Made by a program: the position numbers and the translations under genes | Notes under the pieces: model-generated | Seen by the model: the letters and a program-made list of their open reading frames with translations, nothing else | The model's database searches: none | What the model was told of the DNA's origin: nothing | NCBI GenBank assembly: GCA_947359465.1 | Contig: OX375876.1 | Coordinates: forward strand, 67,338,998 to 67,402,997 | DNA from: Metellina segmentata | Taxonomy: Eukaryota > Arthropoda > Arachnida > Araneae > Tetragnathidae | Length of the DNA stretch: 64,000 nt | Direction: 5' to 3' | Part shown: in pieces, positions 1 through 11,639 of the stretch | Position numbering within the stretch: the first letter of the stretch is position 1 | Layout: the number at the start of each line of letters is the position of its first letter

Positions 1-1212
1 CACAATTTGGTAGTTTTTGAAAAATTGGAATGTATATTGAGTATTACGATTGCTTTGATTTTTTTTACTAGTACTGCTGAGAAACCAATTATTTTTCAAA
101 AAAAAAAAATTTATGATGAAATTTCAGCTTTGATACTTATTTATTTGGAGTTTTATTTTTGTTCTTTGCGCAATGTAAACGATTTCCGAACATTTGGGAC
201 AGACGATATTTTTCAATGAACAGAACAAAACGGAAACTCGTGTTTATTTCGCTCTGAATTAATTTCGCATTTCTTAATTTTATACGCTTTTTAGTGTAAG
301 TTGTGGCAACTGCAAGATCAAGAGATAAAAAGGAATCACAAATTAATATCTTTAGAACAACTTTTTCCCGACATCTTTTATTTTGTTTTATTTCGCAGTT
401 TCCTTTTCAAATATTTATTATTTTAATCAATTGTGTTTCTTTTTCATCACACGCAACACCACCACAAAGTATTCGACTAAAAGTAGCAGGTATGTCGAAA
501 TAAAGCAAATTGTAAGTGTAAATATGCATTTATTGAAAGAATAACGCCGTTATTGAAATAATAATAATGTTTAAAAAAATCCGAACTAGAACTTTTCAAA
601 CATTAAAAAATTCTTAGTCGTAATGACAGGAGAAAATTGCGAAATTCCACAATGTTGTCGCAGGCCGGATACAAGAGTGCCACAAGTAAAAAAAATATTG
701 TTTTGTTGACTATGAGTTAGAGAACTCGCCTTAAATCGTCGTGTTTATTCATTGAGTTGAACATGAAAGAACTTAAGAAATGGAATTCCAAATCTCCCTC
801 AAAGTCGTCTTTTGTAGTAGAAACCTTAGTGTCACCTTTCGTCATTTTGTAGCTTTGTCATACAGCAATTGTGCGATGTATGTGAAATGTATTACATGAA
901 TGGATATGCATGTGCAGGATTTGTGTCCATAGTAAGTTGAAGAAATTATAAAGATGACGAAAGGTTTTAAAATATTATTTTATTCTACGAAAAACGTAAG
1001 TCATTATATATTTTCATCATATCTTCAATCTAGAGTAGTTATCTGACCGTGGTTCAAAATTACGAGGTGTTGTCCTCGGATCTTACCCTTAAGGGACCGT
1101 CGTCAATAACCCGCTGTGTTGCTCTAGTACGACGTTAACTAAAATTACCATTACCTCAATCTAGAGTAAACCAATTCAACCGACGAAGGTCGGGTATTTT
1201 TTTTTTTTTGCA
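1..1212 (+). mobile_element. Helitron family A, copy 1 (5' end outside window)
   Basis: Collinear with 7600-8596, which has proper Helitron ends. It carries the same degenerate terminal hairpin (CCGACGAAGGTCGG near 1180-1194), but the tract after it has become poly-T and the CTAG end is lost. It contains about 120 bp (near 550-690) absent from copy 2 and a SINE insertion at 1038-1155. No coding capacity recognised. Confidence 0.75.
1038..1155 (+). mobile_element. 5'-truncated SINE inserted in Helitron copy 1
   Basis: Body sequence of the common tRNA-derived SINE family in this window (CTGACCGTGGTTCAAAATTA ... GTCGTCAATA ... ACCATTACC). It is flanked by a 13-bp duplication TCAATCTAGAGTA (1025-1037 and 1156-1168). 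The uninterrupted site is visible in Helitron copy 2 near 8546-8560, so the empty and filled sites are both in the window. Confidence 0.85.
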
Positions 1213-1850
1213 AGTTGTGAATAAAACTGACTCAAAAGTCCTTCTACTTGAGATAAATATTCCTAATTTGCAATAAACTGAGTCTGATTTATATCACCAT
1301 TATGGTTATGAACAGATAATTCTTATTCAATATCAGAAAATAGTTTCGGAAACGTACATTGTCCTAATTCTAACACGAAGGCATTTGGACAGCTGTGAAT
1401 AAGCTGGATTTAAAGAGACTTAACCAAAGCAGCCATCGCAATATCAGTAGAAATAATAGAGGACATATACATTTAAAGTGAACATAGGTGCAACGTTTTT
1501 GCGTGTTCAGAATCATGGGACTAAAGCTGGTAGTGATGTGCCCCTTAGACAACTTTTGCCTGCTGGATGAGAATGAGCATTTTCATCTTATTGTTCCACT
1601 CAATTCATGAACTTCGGCAATTTCGCCATTTTAGTCTCCACTCAAGAAATAGGCATTCACACGTCTACTATGTTTTAGGATATTATGTTGCCAAGTCAAA
1701 TTTTCACAAAACACTCTCGTGGTTTCTTATCGATTATATTGCCCTCTGTATCTAGCTTTGCAAAATACTTTTTTTAATCGCATCACAAGGAACTCAAGAC
1801 GAAAGTTTATTTCTTTTCAGCTTTATAGCTGTGAAACCAGGTTATACTAG
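1213..1850. other. No gene or repeat recognised
   Basis: AT-rich, with short chance open frames on both strands (60-62 codons) lacking any recognised motif. Confidence 0.6.
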
Positions 1851-1852
1851 GT

Positions 1853-2045
1853 ACTTAATTAATGTCACACTGGAGTAACACAACGGCTATTTAGTGTACA
1901 ACACCACGTAATTTTTAACCAGTCACATACGAAGTCACGCCTGAACTGCCATCCCACTTCAAACTTTCACATCTCGCAAAAGAGAGGACATTTAAGGACC
2001 CGATCGAATTAACGTGCACTAGCCCCCATGTACACGATGATATTT
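1853..2045 (-). mobile_element. SINE (main family), minus strand, degraded
   Basis: The reverse complement matches the SINE body: CTCC-AGTGTGACATTAATTA tail, the GGTGTTGT block and the GAGGACATTTAAGG-type block facing left. The tRNA-like head is not clear. Confidence 0.6.
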
Positions 2046-2464
2046 CGTTAGATTTGATTTCTGAACTTTCTGGTTACCACGGCCTCATGTGAAGCTAGGA
2101 ATTTTTCATTTAAAACTATTGAGTGTTTAGAAACTTTTTCATCGTCTTAAAAGAAGTTCGATAAAGGGTTTCATGTTGATGTAGAATAATACTTTGAATG
2201 ATTATGATAAACCTTTGAGAGACGGGCTCACATGTATATACCTGCTCTATAATCTACAGTATAACCTGCGTGACTACTAATAACTTTTGACCAATATAAT
2301 CCTTCTTGTGATTCATTCAACCGTTATATGTGGTTATTTAGCCATTGATTATATTGTGGGGGAAAGCAATTTTTCTCTAATCTAAATCGTATGACTTTCA
2401 GAGGGTTAGTAGTTTGTAAGGATGCCACAACTCAAAAACCATCAATACACGTGTACTTCTTCCT

Positions 2465-2700
2465 ATGACATGATTTTAACATAGTGGGAATTTGTGTTAT
2501 TCTTATGAAAATGTCGTGGTGTGGAAGTTTGAATAGTAGGGCGTCAGCTCAGGTGTCTAAATCGTTATCTGATTGTTATTCAAAATTACACGGTGTGGTA
2601 CTCGTATGCATCTTTCCATTCGGGATTGATCACGAACCGTCGTCAATAGACCTTTGTGTTGCTCGTTTGCGATATTTACATAGTTTCCAACTATCTACCT
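2465..2700 (+). mobile_element. SINE (main family), body fragment
   Basis: Shows the family blocks in order: GGAAGTTTGAATAGTAGGG, TCAGCTCAGGTGTC, TTCAAAATTACACGGTGTGG, GGGATTGATCACGAACCGTC and GTCAATAGACC. The head is missing and no clear target duplication was found. Confidence 0.7.
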
Positions 2701-2958
2701 TATAAAAACCTTATAAATGGCACTTCAATAAAGAATGATCATAATTTTTTTTTAAAGGTGATTAAATAATCAAGAAAAATAAAAATTCATATTGAATGTG
2801 TAGCGGGATGAGTGGAGAATGGATAGCGCAAGTTTCACGGTTATGACGTCATTGCAGAGTCCTTGGCAGCCGGCAAAGAACGCATAGTTTTACTGTTTCG
2901 GATGGCGAAGTGCAATACACTGCATTGAAATTTTGTTTTCGCTTTAAAAATCGTCAGA

Positions 2959-3239
2959 TTGTCAGATCTTTCAAAAACCAATGTCATGTGTGTTCCACAT
3001 CCTCCATATAATCCTGATGTAGCACCATGCGATTTTTTTTCTTTCCCCGAATTTAAAGAAACAACTTCTGAGAAAAGCGGTTTTCATCGGGCAGTGGTAA
3101 AAGTTGCGAAGGCGATTTTGAAGGACCTGTCAACAAATGACTTCCAACATGTTTTTGAAGACTGGAAAAGAGGTGGGCTAAGTGCATTGCATGTAATGGG
3201 GACTTTTTTGTGAAAGATAATAAGAATTTGGAGAATTAG
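2959..3239 (+). pseudogene. mariner-type transposase, C-terminal remnant, frameshifted
   Basis: Open frame 2959-3213 contains HPPYNPDVAPCDFFSFPEF, the PPYSPDLAPxDxxxFP motif around the last catalytic Asp of mariner transposases. After a one-base frameshift near 3170-3178 the homology resumes as WAKCIACNGDFFVKDN ending at TAG 3237-3239, matching the WxxCIxxxGxYF tail of the family. The upstream catalytic region is not recognisable. Confidence 0.8.
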
Positions 3240-4295
3240 TACAGAAAGTTATTTTTTTTTTAGTTTTCTGATTATTCGTTATTGAACAGCCCTCGTACTT
3301 GGCTTTATATATTTTGAAAAATTATTTTATTTTCACTGTTGGTTTACAACTATACATTTTTGGGAAAGTAATTTAAATTTTTTTTTAATAAAAGGCTATG
3401 ACGTGTATCTTACATAAATATCGAGTATAATTTGAGCTCCGTGTAAATTCAGAGGTATACATAAGTGTAATTGAAAATTCAAATTAATTTAACAAACGAG
3501 TTTTTTTTCACCTCTACAGCAACACTAATTTTAACATACATAAAAGAACAAAATATAAATAAACGTATTTTAGAAGGAGATTAAAATATTGGAAAAACAT
3601 TCTGATATTGGAAATGTTTTATTTCCCAAATAAAATCTGCACCACGAGAGAAATACTTTCTTTCCGATCCCTGAAAGTATTAATTCAATTACTCAGTCCT
3701 TCGTTTCATTACGCTTGCACTTGATTTAATTATGGACATAAAAGGTGCTTCTGAAGCATATTATTATGTAAATTCTGTCATCAAAATGGTTAATTAATTC
3801 TAAACCTTGAACTTCACAGCCTGATTTAGATTCAGTTTCAAGTGTATTAAAGTTACATTAAATTTAATGAGGAGGCTAATTTTATTAAATTTAATGAGGA
3901 GACCTTGGAGAATTATTCGAGAAAATTTTTTGCGCGGAAGATATTTTTTCTTAAATCGAATTGAAAAAAAAATGTATAAGAATGAAAAATGCAGTTAACT
4001 CACTTGAGTTAGATTAAAATGGAAATATTATTTAAATACTTTCCAAGAAAGTAATCAAACAGCTTGCAATACTGAACTGTGAAAGTCGGTACTTCGAGAG
4101 TAAGATATTTACAAGGTTATTTATTATTTGATAACATCTACCACAACGACATAAGAATCTTCGATGACAATAAATAGTCTGTATCATTGCGTTGCAATGT
4201 TTTCATGTTTATTGAGTAACTTCTCGATACGTGAAGCTATTTCAAAGGCTCTCCTTTTTATCAGCTTTCTCCATTGAATGATCTATTAAAAGGTA
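3240..4295. other. No gene recognised
   Basis: AT-rich non-coding sequence. A small direct repeat TTAAATTTAATGAGGAG occurs twice near 3857-3900. Nothing else seen. Confidence 0.6.
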
Positions 4296-4299
4296 GAAT

Positions 4300-4570
4300 C
4301 CAGTTGTTACTCAGATGGTGAAGTCGCAGATCAACAACCTGAGGGTTGAGAGTTCGAAACGCGATCCAATCAAACACCGTAGTATGCAAGTGAACTGGAG
4401 CGTCGTGATCTCAAATGTCCTCACTTTGGAGTCGCGTGGAAGTTTGAAGAGTAATTTACTAGCTCAGGTATTGACCTCAACATCTGACCGAGGTTAAAAA
4501 GTAAGATGTATTATCCTCGGATATTTCACTTCGAGATTGATCCCGGACAGTCGCCAGTAGCTTGGTAGTT
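4300..4570 (+). mobile_element. SINE (main family), near full length
   Basis: Begins in a tRNA-like head (AGATGGTGAAGTCGCAGATC ... GGGTTGAGAGTTCGAAACGC), then body blocks GTCCTCACTTTGGAG, TAGCTCAGGTATTGACC, CTCGGATATTTCACTTCGAG and GTCGCCAGTAGC. It directly precedes another copy. Confidence 0.75.
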
Positions 4571-4574
4571 ACAG

Positions 4575-4855
4575 GTCAAAAGTCCAACCGGTCTGGTGGT
4601 TAAGTTGCTAGCCTCTAGATCGGAAGGTTCCTGGTTCGAATCCGGGTCAGTGGATAGATATTTGTAAGAGTATGGTGTAGAGATGACGTCTTATATCTGT
4701 TTGGAGAGTGAGGTGCCTGCTCAAGTGTTGCCTCGTCATCTGACCGTCGTTCAAAATTACGTGGTGTTGTGCCCTTAGGGGATTGATCTAGGACCTTCGT
4801 CAATAGTTGTGTTGATCTAGTACCAATTATCTTACCATGTCATAAATATATTACC
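4575..4855 (+). mobile_element. tRNA-derived SINE, best copy of the family
   Basis: The head resembles a tRNA: CCGGTCTGGTGGTTAAG (A-box region, 4589-4605) and GGTTCGAATCC (4633-4643), a perfect RNA polymerase III B box. The body follows: GAGAGTGAGGTGCC, CTCGTCATCTGACCG, TTCAAAATTACGTGGTGTTG, GGGATTGATCTAGGACC, CTAGTACCAATTATCTTACC. Confidence 0.85.
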
Positions 4856-5484
4856 TGCCTATCTACATTTAAAAGGTAAAATAATTTTAAAATTACCAGA
4901 TTATACATACAATGTTGGTGCTAAAGTTAAATTATCTTTGATACAATATAAATACAGTATATGCATGCTAGATTAGAAATTCATCATACATTTAACTCAT
5001 ATCGGTATGCTTGCGCTTTTCAGTCAATTTAATGTCGTTACTCAGCTCTGATGTTGGTTCAATGTGTGATTTTCCTAAGTGATATTGTACAGCGTCATTC
5101 GGAGAAAATAAGTTAGAATTTACAAAAGCAAATAGTTAAATAGTTTAATATTTTGCTTAATCCATATACAGCAAAGTATTGCTTGTTGGAGTATGTGATA
5201 CATAAATTATTATTGATCAACGTAAGCATTACGTAAACAAAGTAGAACTGAATGGAAGTGTTTTAATTGAAATTGAAACATCTCAATTTAATATCTTTAC
5301 AATTAAACTGAATGCTCTGTCACTCTTTCAATATTTTAAATAGTAAATAAACCTGCAATTTTCGTTGGAACCATATTATATCTAAAATCTAAATGTTGTT
5401 TTGAATATCTCATATTTTTCAAGATTTTAAATAGAAAAGCAATTTTAAATCAAACTGCCTCTAGGATCACATGGAATCTAATAT

Positions 5485-5945
5485 AAAGTAGAATTACGTC
5501 TTGACGTTACGTGATCCAATAAAAAATAAAAGGACCAACGTTACTCTACCCATAGCCAATTATTGTGATTGTTTGAACGATAGCAATAAGTTAATCTACG
5601 TAAGTCCTCCATTGTATTAAATATCATGATGTCATGGTGACAATATCACCGACCTTCTAAGAAAGTAGAGCATTTGGCGGAGATTTAAAAAAAGATTGGT
5701 TATCGAAGACCAGACTAGTGGTTTTAATCACACTGGATAATCACTTTAACCAATCGATAATCTGTAACACAATAGGATTCACGTTTCTTCTCACAGTCAC
5801 GTGATACATCTACAAACCGAGCGATCGGCAGAAAAAGCATGAAGCTGCACGCACATTTTACGTGTATTTAATTTAGAAGGTCGATGGACACTATTTACGT
5901 AATGACGTCACGTGATCCAATACAAATGAGGAGGACTTACGTCAC
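5485..5945. repeat. Inverted-repeat (foldback) element with a third arm
   Basis: Arm 5598-5665 (TACGTAAGTCCTCCATTGTA ... GACCTTCTAA) is the imperfect reverse complement of 5871-5944. A further copy of the right arm in direct orientation lies at 5485-5545; both contain ACGTGATCCAAT. Non-coding. Boundaries and superfamily are unclear. Confidence 0.6.
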
Positions 5946-6094
5946 TGTAACTGTAAGAAATCGGGAAGGGTTAACCAACCACAATATTTGACGACGAGAT
6001 AAGTGGACTGTATGGCTTTGGTCAAAACACTGAAATTGGGTTATATTGGGGATCAATGCTAGGGCTTTCGGGAGATGTTGCTTTACCATCCCTT

Positions 6095-6860
6095 AAGCTA
6101 AGGTTTCATAAGAAGGCGGAGCCGTTAATTAGCAGTCTTTATACGTCATGATGCCGCGGGCATAACTAGGCGGCCGTCTAATCAGAGACCAGAAGTGTCA
6201 ACTTAGACGGATAGAATACGGTGGAGAATGGGCAACACAGACGGCTGTCGTGGTTTATTTTATTCGAGAAACAAAACAAAATGGCTTTTTTATTGTCTAG
6301 CCCCAATTTCTAACTTCGGGATCGTTGAAGATAGAGTGACAATTTCAACTGATTTCATATCAGCGTAAAATTCTACCTATATCGATACAAAAAACAGATT
6401 TATTATTCAATTATTTACCATTTGATTATTTAATTATTTATTAAATAATTTATTATTTATTAAAAGAAAATCATATTTAAGGTATCGAAGGTGTAAAATT
6501 TTCCGCAGATTTCAAATCCGTTGAAATTTTCTACCTATCTCTAACGATCGCGATTTTACAAAAAAAAGAACTATACAATGCCAGTCAAAAATTTTTGTTT
6601 GTTTTGCTTCCTTCCGTTCGAATTGTTTTGTAGAAATGAAATGTTGCCGCTACAGTTGAAAAAACGCTTCTCGACTGTCTGAGACCGCTCTAACGATCGT
6701 CATGCAAATTGCGGCTCCGCTAATTTTCGTTACGCTCACAAACACCGCCCTGTAGGAAACCAACGTCTTCTCTTTGCATAAACAACGTTTTAGTGACATC
6801 ATCCACAGCTACATTACGGCTGCTAGATAACGGCTCCGCTTTCTTAGGAAACCGTAGCTT
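6095..6860. repeat. Inverted-repeat element with ~41 bp arms
   Basis: 6095-6135 (AAGCTAAGGTTTC ... GGCGGAGCCGTTAATTAGCAG) pairs with the reverse complement of 6820-6860 with about six mismatches. The interior is non-coding and repeats the motif GCGGAGCCG/CGGCTCCGC. No target duplication identified. Confidence 0.6.
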
Positions 6861-7130
6861 TACAGGCTCCAACCATTCACAGCTTCTTAACTAAAGCTCT
6901 GACAAATGTCAACAAGTCCCGTTCATTCCATAGCTGATTTTTGTGGTTGTTTCATACCTGTCAGTTTCTTATGGGCACAGTGACGTATGTCCTTATATTT
7001 TGTATTGTACATGTTGCTTCGTTACGTTCCTTTATTTTTTATATTTGATCGAGTTAAGTTATGGTAACACAACTATAAATTATGCCATAAAATCATTATG
7101 TGTTACCCACTGAACAAACATTATGAGTTA

Positions 7131-8596
7131 TCTATATAAATAAGAATGGAGTGTTTGTTTGTACATTCAATATTTTCGACCCATTTCAAGTTTTCTATCC
7201 GTTTTGGACCCTTCTGATGCCGAATCCGCCTTTTTTTCTTTTGGTGTCTGTCTGTCTGTCTGTCCGTCTGTCTGACTGTCTGTCTGTCTGTATATTGTGC
7301 CCTATACACGTCCAAGCGGTTTAATATATTTTCATGAAATTTTGCATACAGTGAGTACTTATCTTCATTTAGTGAGTGGTATTGGTTGCGAAAGTCTGTC
7401 TGTCCGTCTTTCTGTTCTATGCTCAATTTTGTGTTTGTGTGTTTGTGTAGACATCACATAAATTGTATTCCAGATATTTGATTGCATTGTATTTTATTTT
7501 ATACATTATCTATTAGTTTAGTGAACGCAATATTAAACATCTCTTTATTGTTATATTTAGTTGAGTTTCATGCTAAAACACCTGAGTAAGTATACTTAAA
7601 TCAACCATAATTTGGTAGGTTTGGAAAAATTGGAATGTCTATTGAATATTACGATTACTTCGATTGCTTTACCAGTACTGCTGAAAAAGTAATTATTCTT
7701 CAAAAAATTATTTTTTTTATGGAATTTCATCTCTGATACTTCATTTACTTCGAGTCTTATTTTTATTCTTTGCGCAATGAAAACGATTTCCGAATATTTG
7801 GGACAGACGATATTTTTCAATGAAACGAGAATGAACAAGATCGCGCGAGCAGTGATATTTTTTCTGGTTCTTTCGCTCTGAATTAATTTCACATTTCTAA
7901 ATTTTGTACACTTTTAGTTGTAAGTTGTGGCAACTGTGCGAGATCAAGAGATAAAATTGAATCACAAATTAATATCTTTAGAACAATTTTTTGCGACATC
8001 TTTTATTTTGTTTTATTTCGCTGTTTCCTGTTTTAAATATTTATTATTTTAATACATGTGTTTTCCTTCTCATCACACGCAACAGCACCACAAAGTATTA
8101 GACTTAAAAATGTTAGGTAAATCAGTATAAATTTTCAGTAAATTTTAAGTGTAGTTATGCCATTATTGAAAGAATAATGCCGTTATTTGAAGAATAAGTA
8201 AAAAAATATTGTTTTGTTGACTATGAGTGCGAGAGCACTCGCCGTAAATCGTAATTTTAATTAATTGAGTTGAACATGAAAAGAACTTAAGAAAGGGAAT
8301 TCCAAATCTCCCTCAAAATCGTCTTTTATAGTAGTCACCTTAGTATCACCTTTCGTCATTTTGTAGCTTTGTCATACAGCAATTGTGCGATGTATGTGAA
8401 ATGTATTACATGAATGGATATGCATGTGTAGGATATGTGTCCAAAGTAAGTTGTAGAATGTAGAAAATATAAAGATGGCGAAAGGTGTTAAAATAAATTT
8501 TTATTCTACAAAAAACGTAAGTCATTATATATTTTGATTATCTCTTCAATCTAGAGTAAACCAATTCAAACCGAGTAAGGTCGGGTATTTTGCTAG
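7131..8596 (+). mobile_element. Helitron family A, copy 2, complete non-autonomous (1,466 bp)
   Basis: Starts TCTATATAAATAAGAATGG after A7130 and ends in TATTTTGCTAG before T8597, as expected for insertion between A and T. A weak terminal hairpin (CCGAGTAAGGTCGG, 8571-8584) lies about 10 bp before CTAG. The 5' part has a GTCT-rich tract (7245-7292) typical of arthropod Helitron 5' ends. No Rep/helicase reading frame. Confidence 0.85.
7245..7292 (+). repeat. (GTCT)n microsatellite inside Helitron copy 2
   Basis: Tandem GTCT tetranucleotide with a few substitutions (GTCC, GACT). The Thr/Asp/Arg/Gln reading seen on the minus strand is an artefact of this repeat. Confidence 0.9.
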
Positions 8597-8599
8597 TAT

Positions 8600-9850
8600 T
8601 TTAATAAGACAGTACGCGTAATGCAATTTGGTATCTTCTAATAAAATCATCCCCCCAAACTCCATGAAGATGCTAAAGCTCTATCAACATGTTATAATAA
8701 GTCAAGAACTGAATAGGTGAATTATAAGTATCTACTAATAATGCAATGAATGCATGCCGCAGATGAATTTCATAATCCAATAATAAGAAGTACTGATCCT
8801 TAAGTGAAATGTAATTAAGAATATCATGCAATTATCCACAAAATTCGAGGATATAAATTCATCAGTTATATTTTACAGTCTGCATTCCTAAGGAAATTGG
8901 AAATTATCTACTTTAGAGTTCTAATTTTCAATAATTAGCTATCAATTTTAAGGGGCATGATAAAAAGACGCAATATCATATATCTCTTAAAATACTCATT
9001 ATATTATCAGTTTATCCTATTTTAGTTTGCCTATTTCAATAAAAGCGATACAAGATTCAAACTTTATTATGGATTCGTTATAAATAAATTATCGTGTATG
9101 TTTAATCTTTATGACTGTACTCAAAGTTTTATTCAAGCATACTTCGTGACACCAAGAAGTTTATATTTATTAATTTAACTTTCATGCAACCAATCATTTT
9201 AAGTTGTTATTCTTCTTTAAAGAAATGTTAAAGATTAATTTTAAACTTTTATAATCTTTTCCATTTGCTTTAGCCAGTATAAATGTCTTAAGCGACTTAA
9301 ATTTAGTTGTTATATAAAATGTTGATACCTAAAATGTCTTTTAAAAATAACTTAACCAATTAAAAAAATTTTGAATTGCATAAATTTCGTATGTAGACAC
9401 AAATTTTAAATAATTTAAGGTCAAATTTATGAGCATCATAATCTACAAATGATGAAATTGTTTAAAGTCGTATCGATAAAATTTGCTTTTTCTAATTTCA
9501 TGATTTTATTTATTGCTCTTATAATAATTTTACTTTATTGTTTCGAGCCTCTGAGGAAGTTATGCCTACCTTGTTTTTGTTAACAATTATTTTATAAATA
9601 TAAAAATCAAAAATATTTAAAATTTTAAACTTTATTCTTCTAGAAAGTATGTGCGTATTTCAAACTTGATAATGGTTAAAATAATTTTCGTTGGTTTTTG
9701 TTCATGCAATATTTATGCATTTGTTTTCAACTGGACACAAATCCATTGATATCCATAACTTGTCCTTCAAATATTTTTGAACAGTTTTTCCAAATAGACA
9801 CACAAATATATTTGATTGGGGATGCAGACACTGGTTTGAATAACTCAACA
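8600..9850. other. No gene or repeat recognised
   Basis: AT-rich, non-coding on both strands as far as I can see. Confidence 0.6.
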
Positions 9851-9855
9851 CTTTT

Positions 9856-10598
9856 CTCAAATACAAATACCAATACAAATATTGACGAAAAGCTACAGGC
9901 TCGAGCCCAACAAGGCTGGTCCTTTGTTTATGAATTCCCCAATTCCCACTGACTATCCAATTGTATCTTATATTCGTACACTCCCTTTGAATTAACTACC
10001 ATTATCAATACGTTTGTTATTGCTTTTCTGTTATTTTAACCAACTGAAGCCAAAGAATTTCAGAGAAATTTTATTATAAAAACAATATTTTATGTTGCAT
10101 TTTAATTTTAACTTGTTGCCAGCCTTGTTGGGCTCGAGCCTGTAGCTGGTCGTCAATATTTGTATTTGTATTTGTATTTGAGAAAATACAAATACAAATA
10201 CAATATTAGGACATTAGCTTACAATTCCTCTAATAAGTATGCAAGTGTTACTTTTAAAAAACCTTTCTTCTGATTATTCATCACAACTATTTTTTAAGCA
10301 GTGGAAGGCGTGATGAGACCATTTGGGAAGGATATTTTCCAAAACATTGTTACGAACATTTGTCTTCAGTGCCATATAAAATTTAATATCTTGGACGAGT
10401 GAACAGAACTTTATTGGCTTTGAGATCACACTTATGTAACATACCTTATTATTATGCATAATTAGCACACCAACATTGAGCAAATTGTTAAAATTAAAAT
10501 GCAAAATAAAATATTAAGTTTTTAAAATAAAATTTCTTTGAAATTCTTTGACTTCAGTTGGTTAAAATAACAGAAAAGCAATAACAAACGTATTGAAA
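9856..10598. repeat. Two interleaved inverted-repeat pairs (A-B-A'-B')
   Basis: Pair A: 9856-9919 (with GCTACAGGCTCGAGCCCAAC) and its reverse complement at 10119-10182. Pair B: 10006-10118 (CAATACGTTTGTTATTGC ...) and its reverse complement at 10481-10595. B lies between the A arms and A' lies between the B arms. The A arms end in TTTGTA-type microsatellite. Non-coding; superfamily not recognised. Confidence 0.8.
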
Positions 10599-10599
10599 A

Positions 10600-11635
10600 A
10601 ATCTATTCAATTTAGTTTTTGAGAGAACTTGAAAAAAATTTATCCACTGTACCATATATTAATTCGAAATTCATTCTTTAGAAATTTTATTTGTGAATGC
10701 TGAAATCGTATACGAGAAACATATCAACTCAAGACGTGTTCAGAATAGGCATAGAAACCCCTACATAACACTACCACCATCTACATTTAGATTGACAGAA
10801 AATACATCTCCTATTTCCATGGGATACCAATCACTTGCATAGTGAAACAATATAATAATTTTTAAAAATAATTACAGAAAAGAATATATAATACAGAATA
10901 ACAGGGGTTAATAACAGTCTCAATGTTTTAGTTTAATTAATAGTTTTTATTTCATACCACGTTACGATGATTTTTTTCGGAATTAATCTCATGATTGTCA
11001 ATATATTTTCATTAAATACACATTAAAAAGCTGTGCTATTTCTTATAGCCGATAAGTGCTTAGATTTTGTGAAAATGTTATGAATTCCTTACTCAATGTT
11101 GTCTGGTGTTTCATTTTCTTTGAATTATGTGGGTTAGAGTTTTCCTTGTAAGGAACAAATTCTCCTCGTATAAGTATTTCACGATCCCATCTATCGATTT
11201 TATCTTTTCAGGGGAGTTTTTTTCTCTACTTAAAGTTAAACTTTTGTTTTATCAATTCTTAGACAAACTAATCAGGGACTTATATTTACAGAACAATAAA
11301 TTGTTAGAATCTTTATCTCCTTCCGAACATTTGTTCAAAACTATTTATGGGACTGAAAAATTCTTTTAGAAGAAGTAAAAAGTACTTATCTTCCATCTAC
11401 ATTGAGGTTCCTATCTTTTGTTTACATTTGGAAACAAGAAAACACTTTCATTTGATTCTTGTTTTAACAATACTAATGTCATTAAAACGAATCTATGCAT
11501 GAACCGAATCGGGGCATTTTCGACTGTAAAAGTTCAACTACTTAACATTATTTAATCCCACCCATCACAACAGAAGCTAAAAAACTCTCACATAAAACAT
11601 TAATATAAACGGATGACTAACCAATAATTACAATT
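10600..11635. other. No gene recognised
   Basis: AT-rich, with an 80-codon open frame at 11127-11369 that is hydrophobic and lacks a known motif; probably chance. Confidence 0.55.
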
Positions 11636-11639
11636 GCTA

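Noticed and set aside
4589..4660. Possible functional tRNA gene
   Set aside because: A and B boxes are present but the acceptor and anticodon stems do not form and the SINE body follows directly.
7121..7426. 101-codon minus frame rich in Asp-Arg-Gln-Thr
   Set aside because: Created by the (GTCT)n tract in the Helitron.
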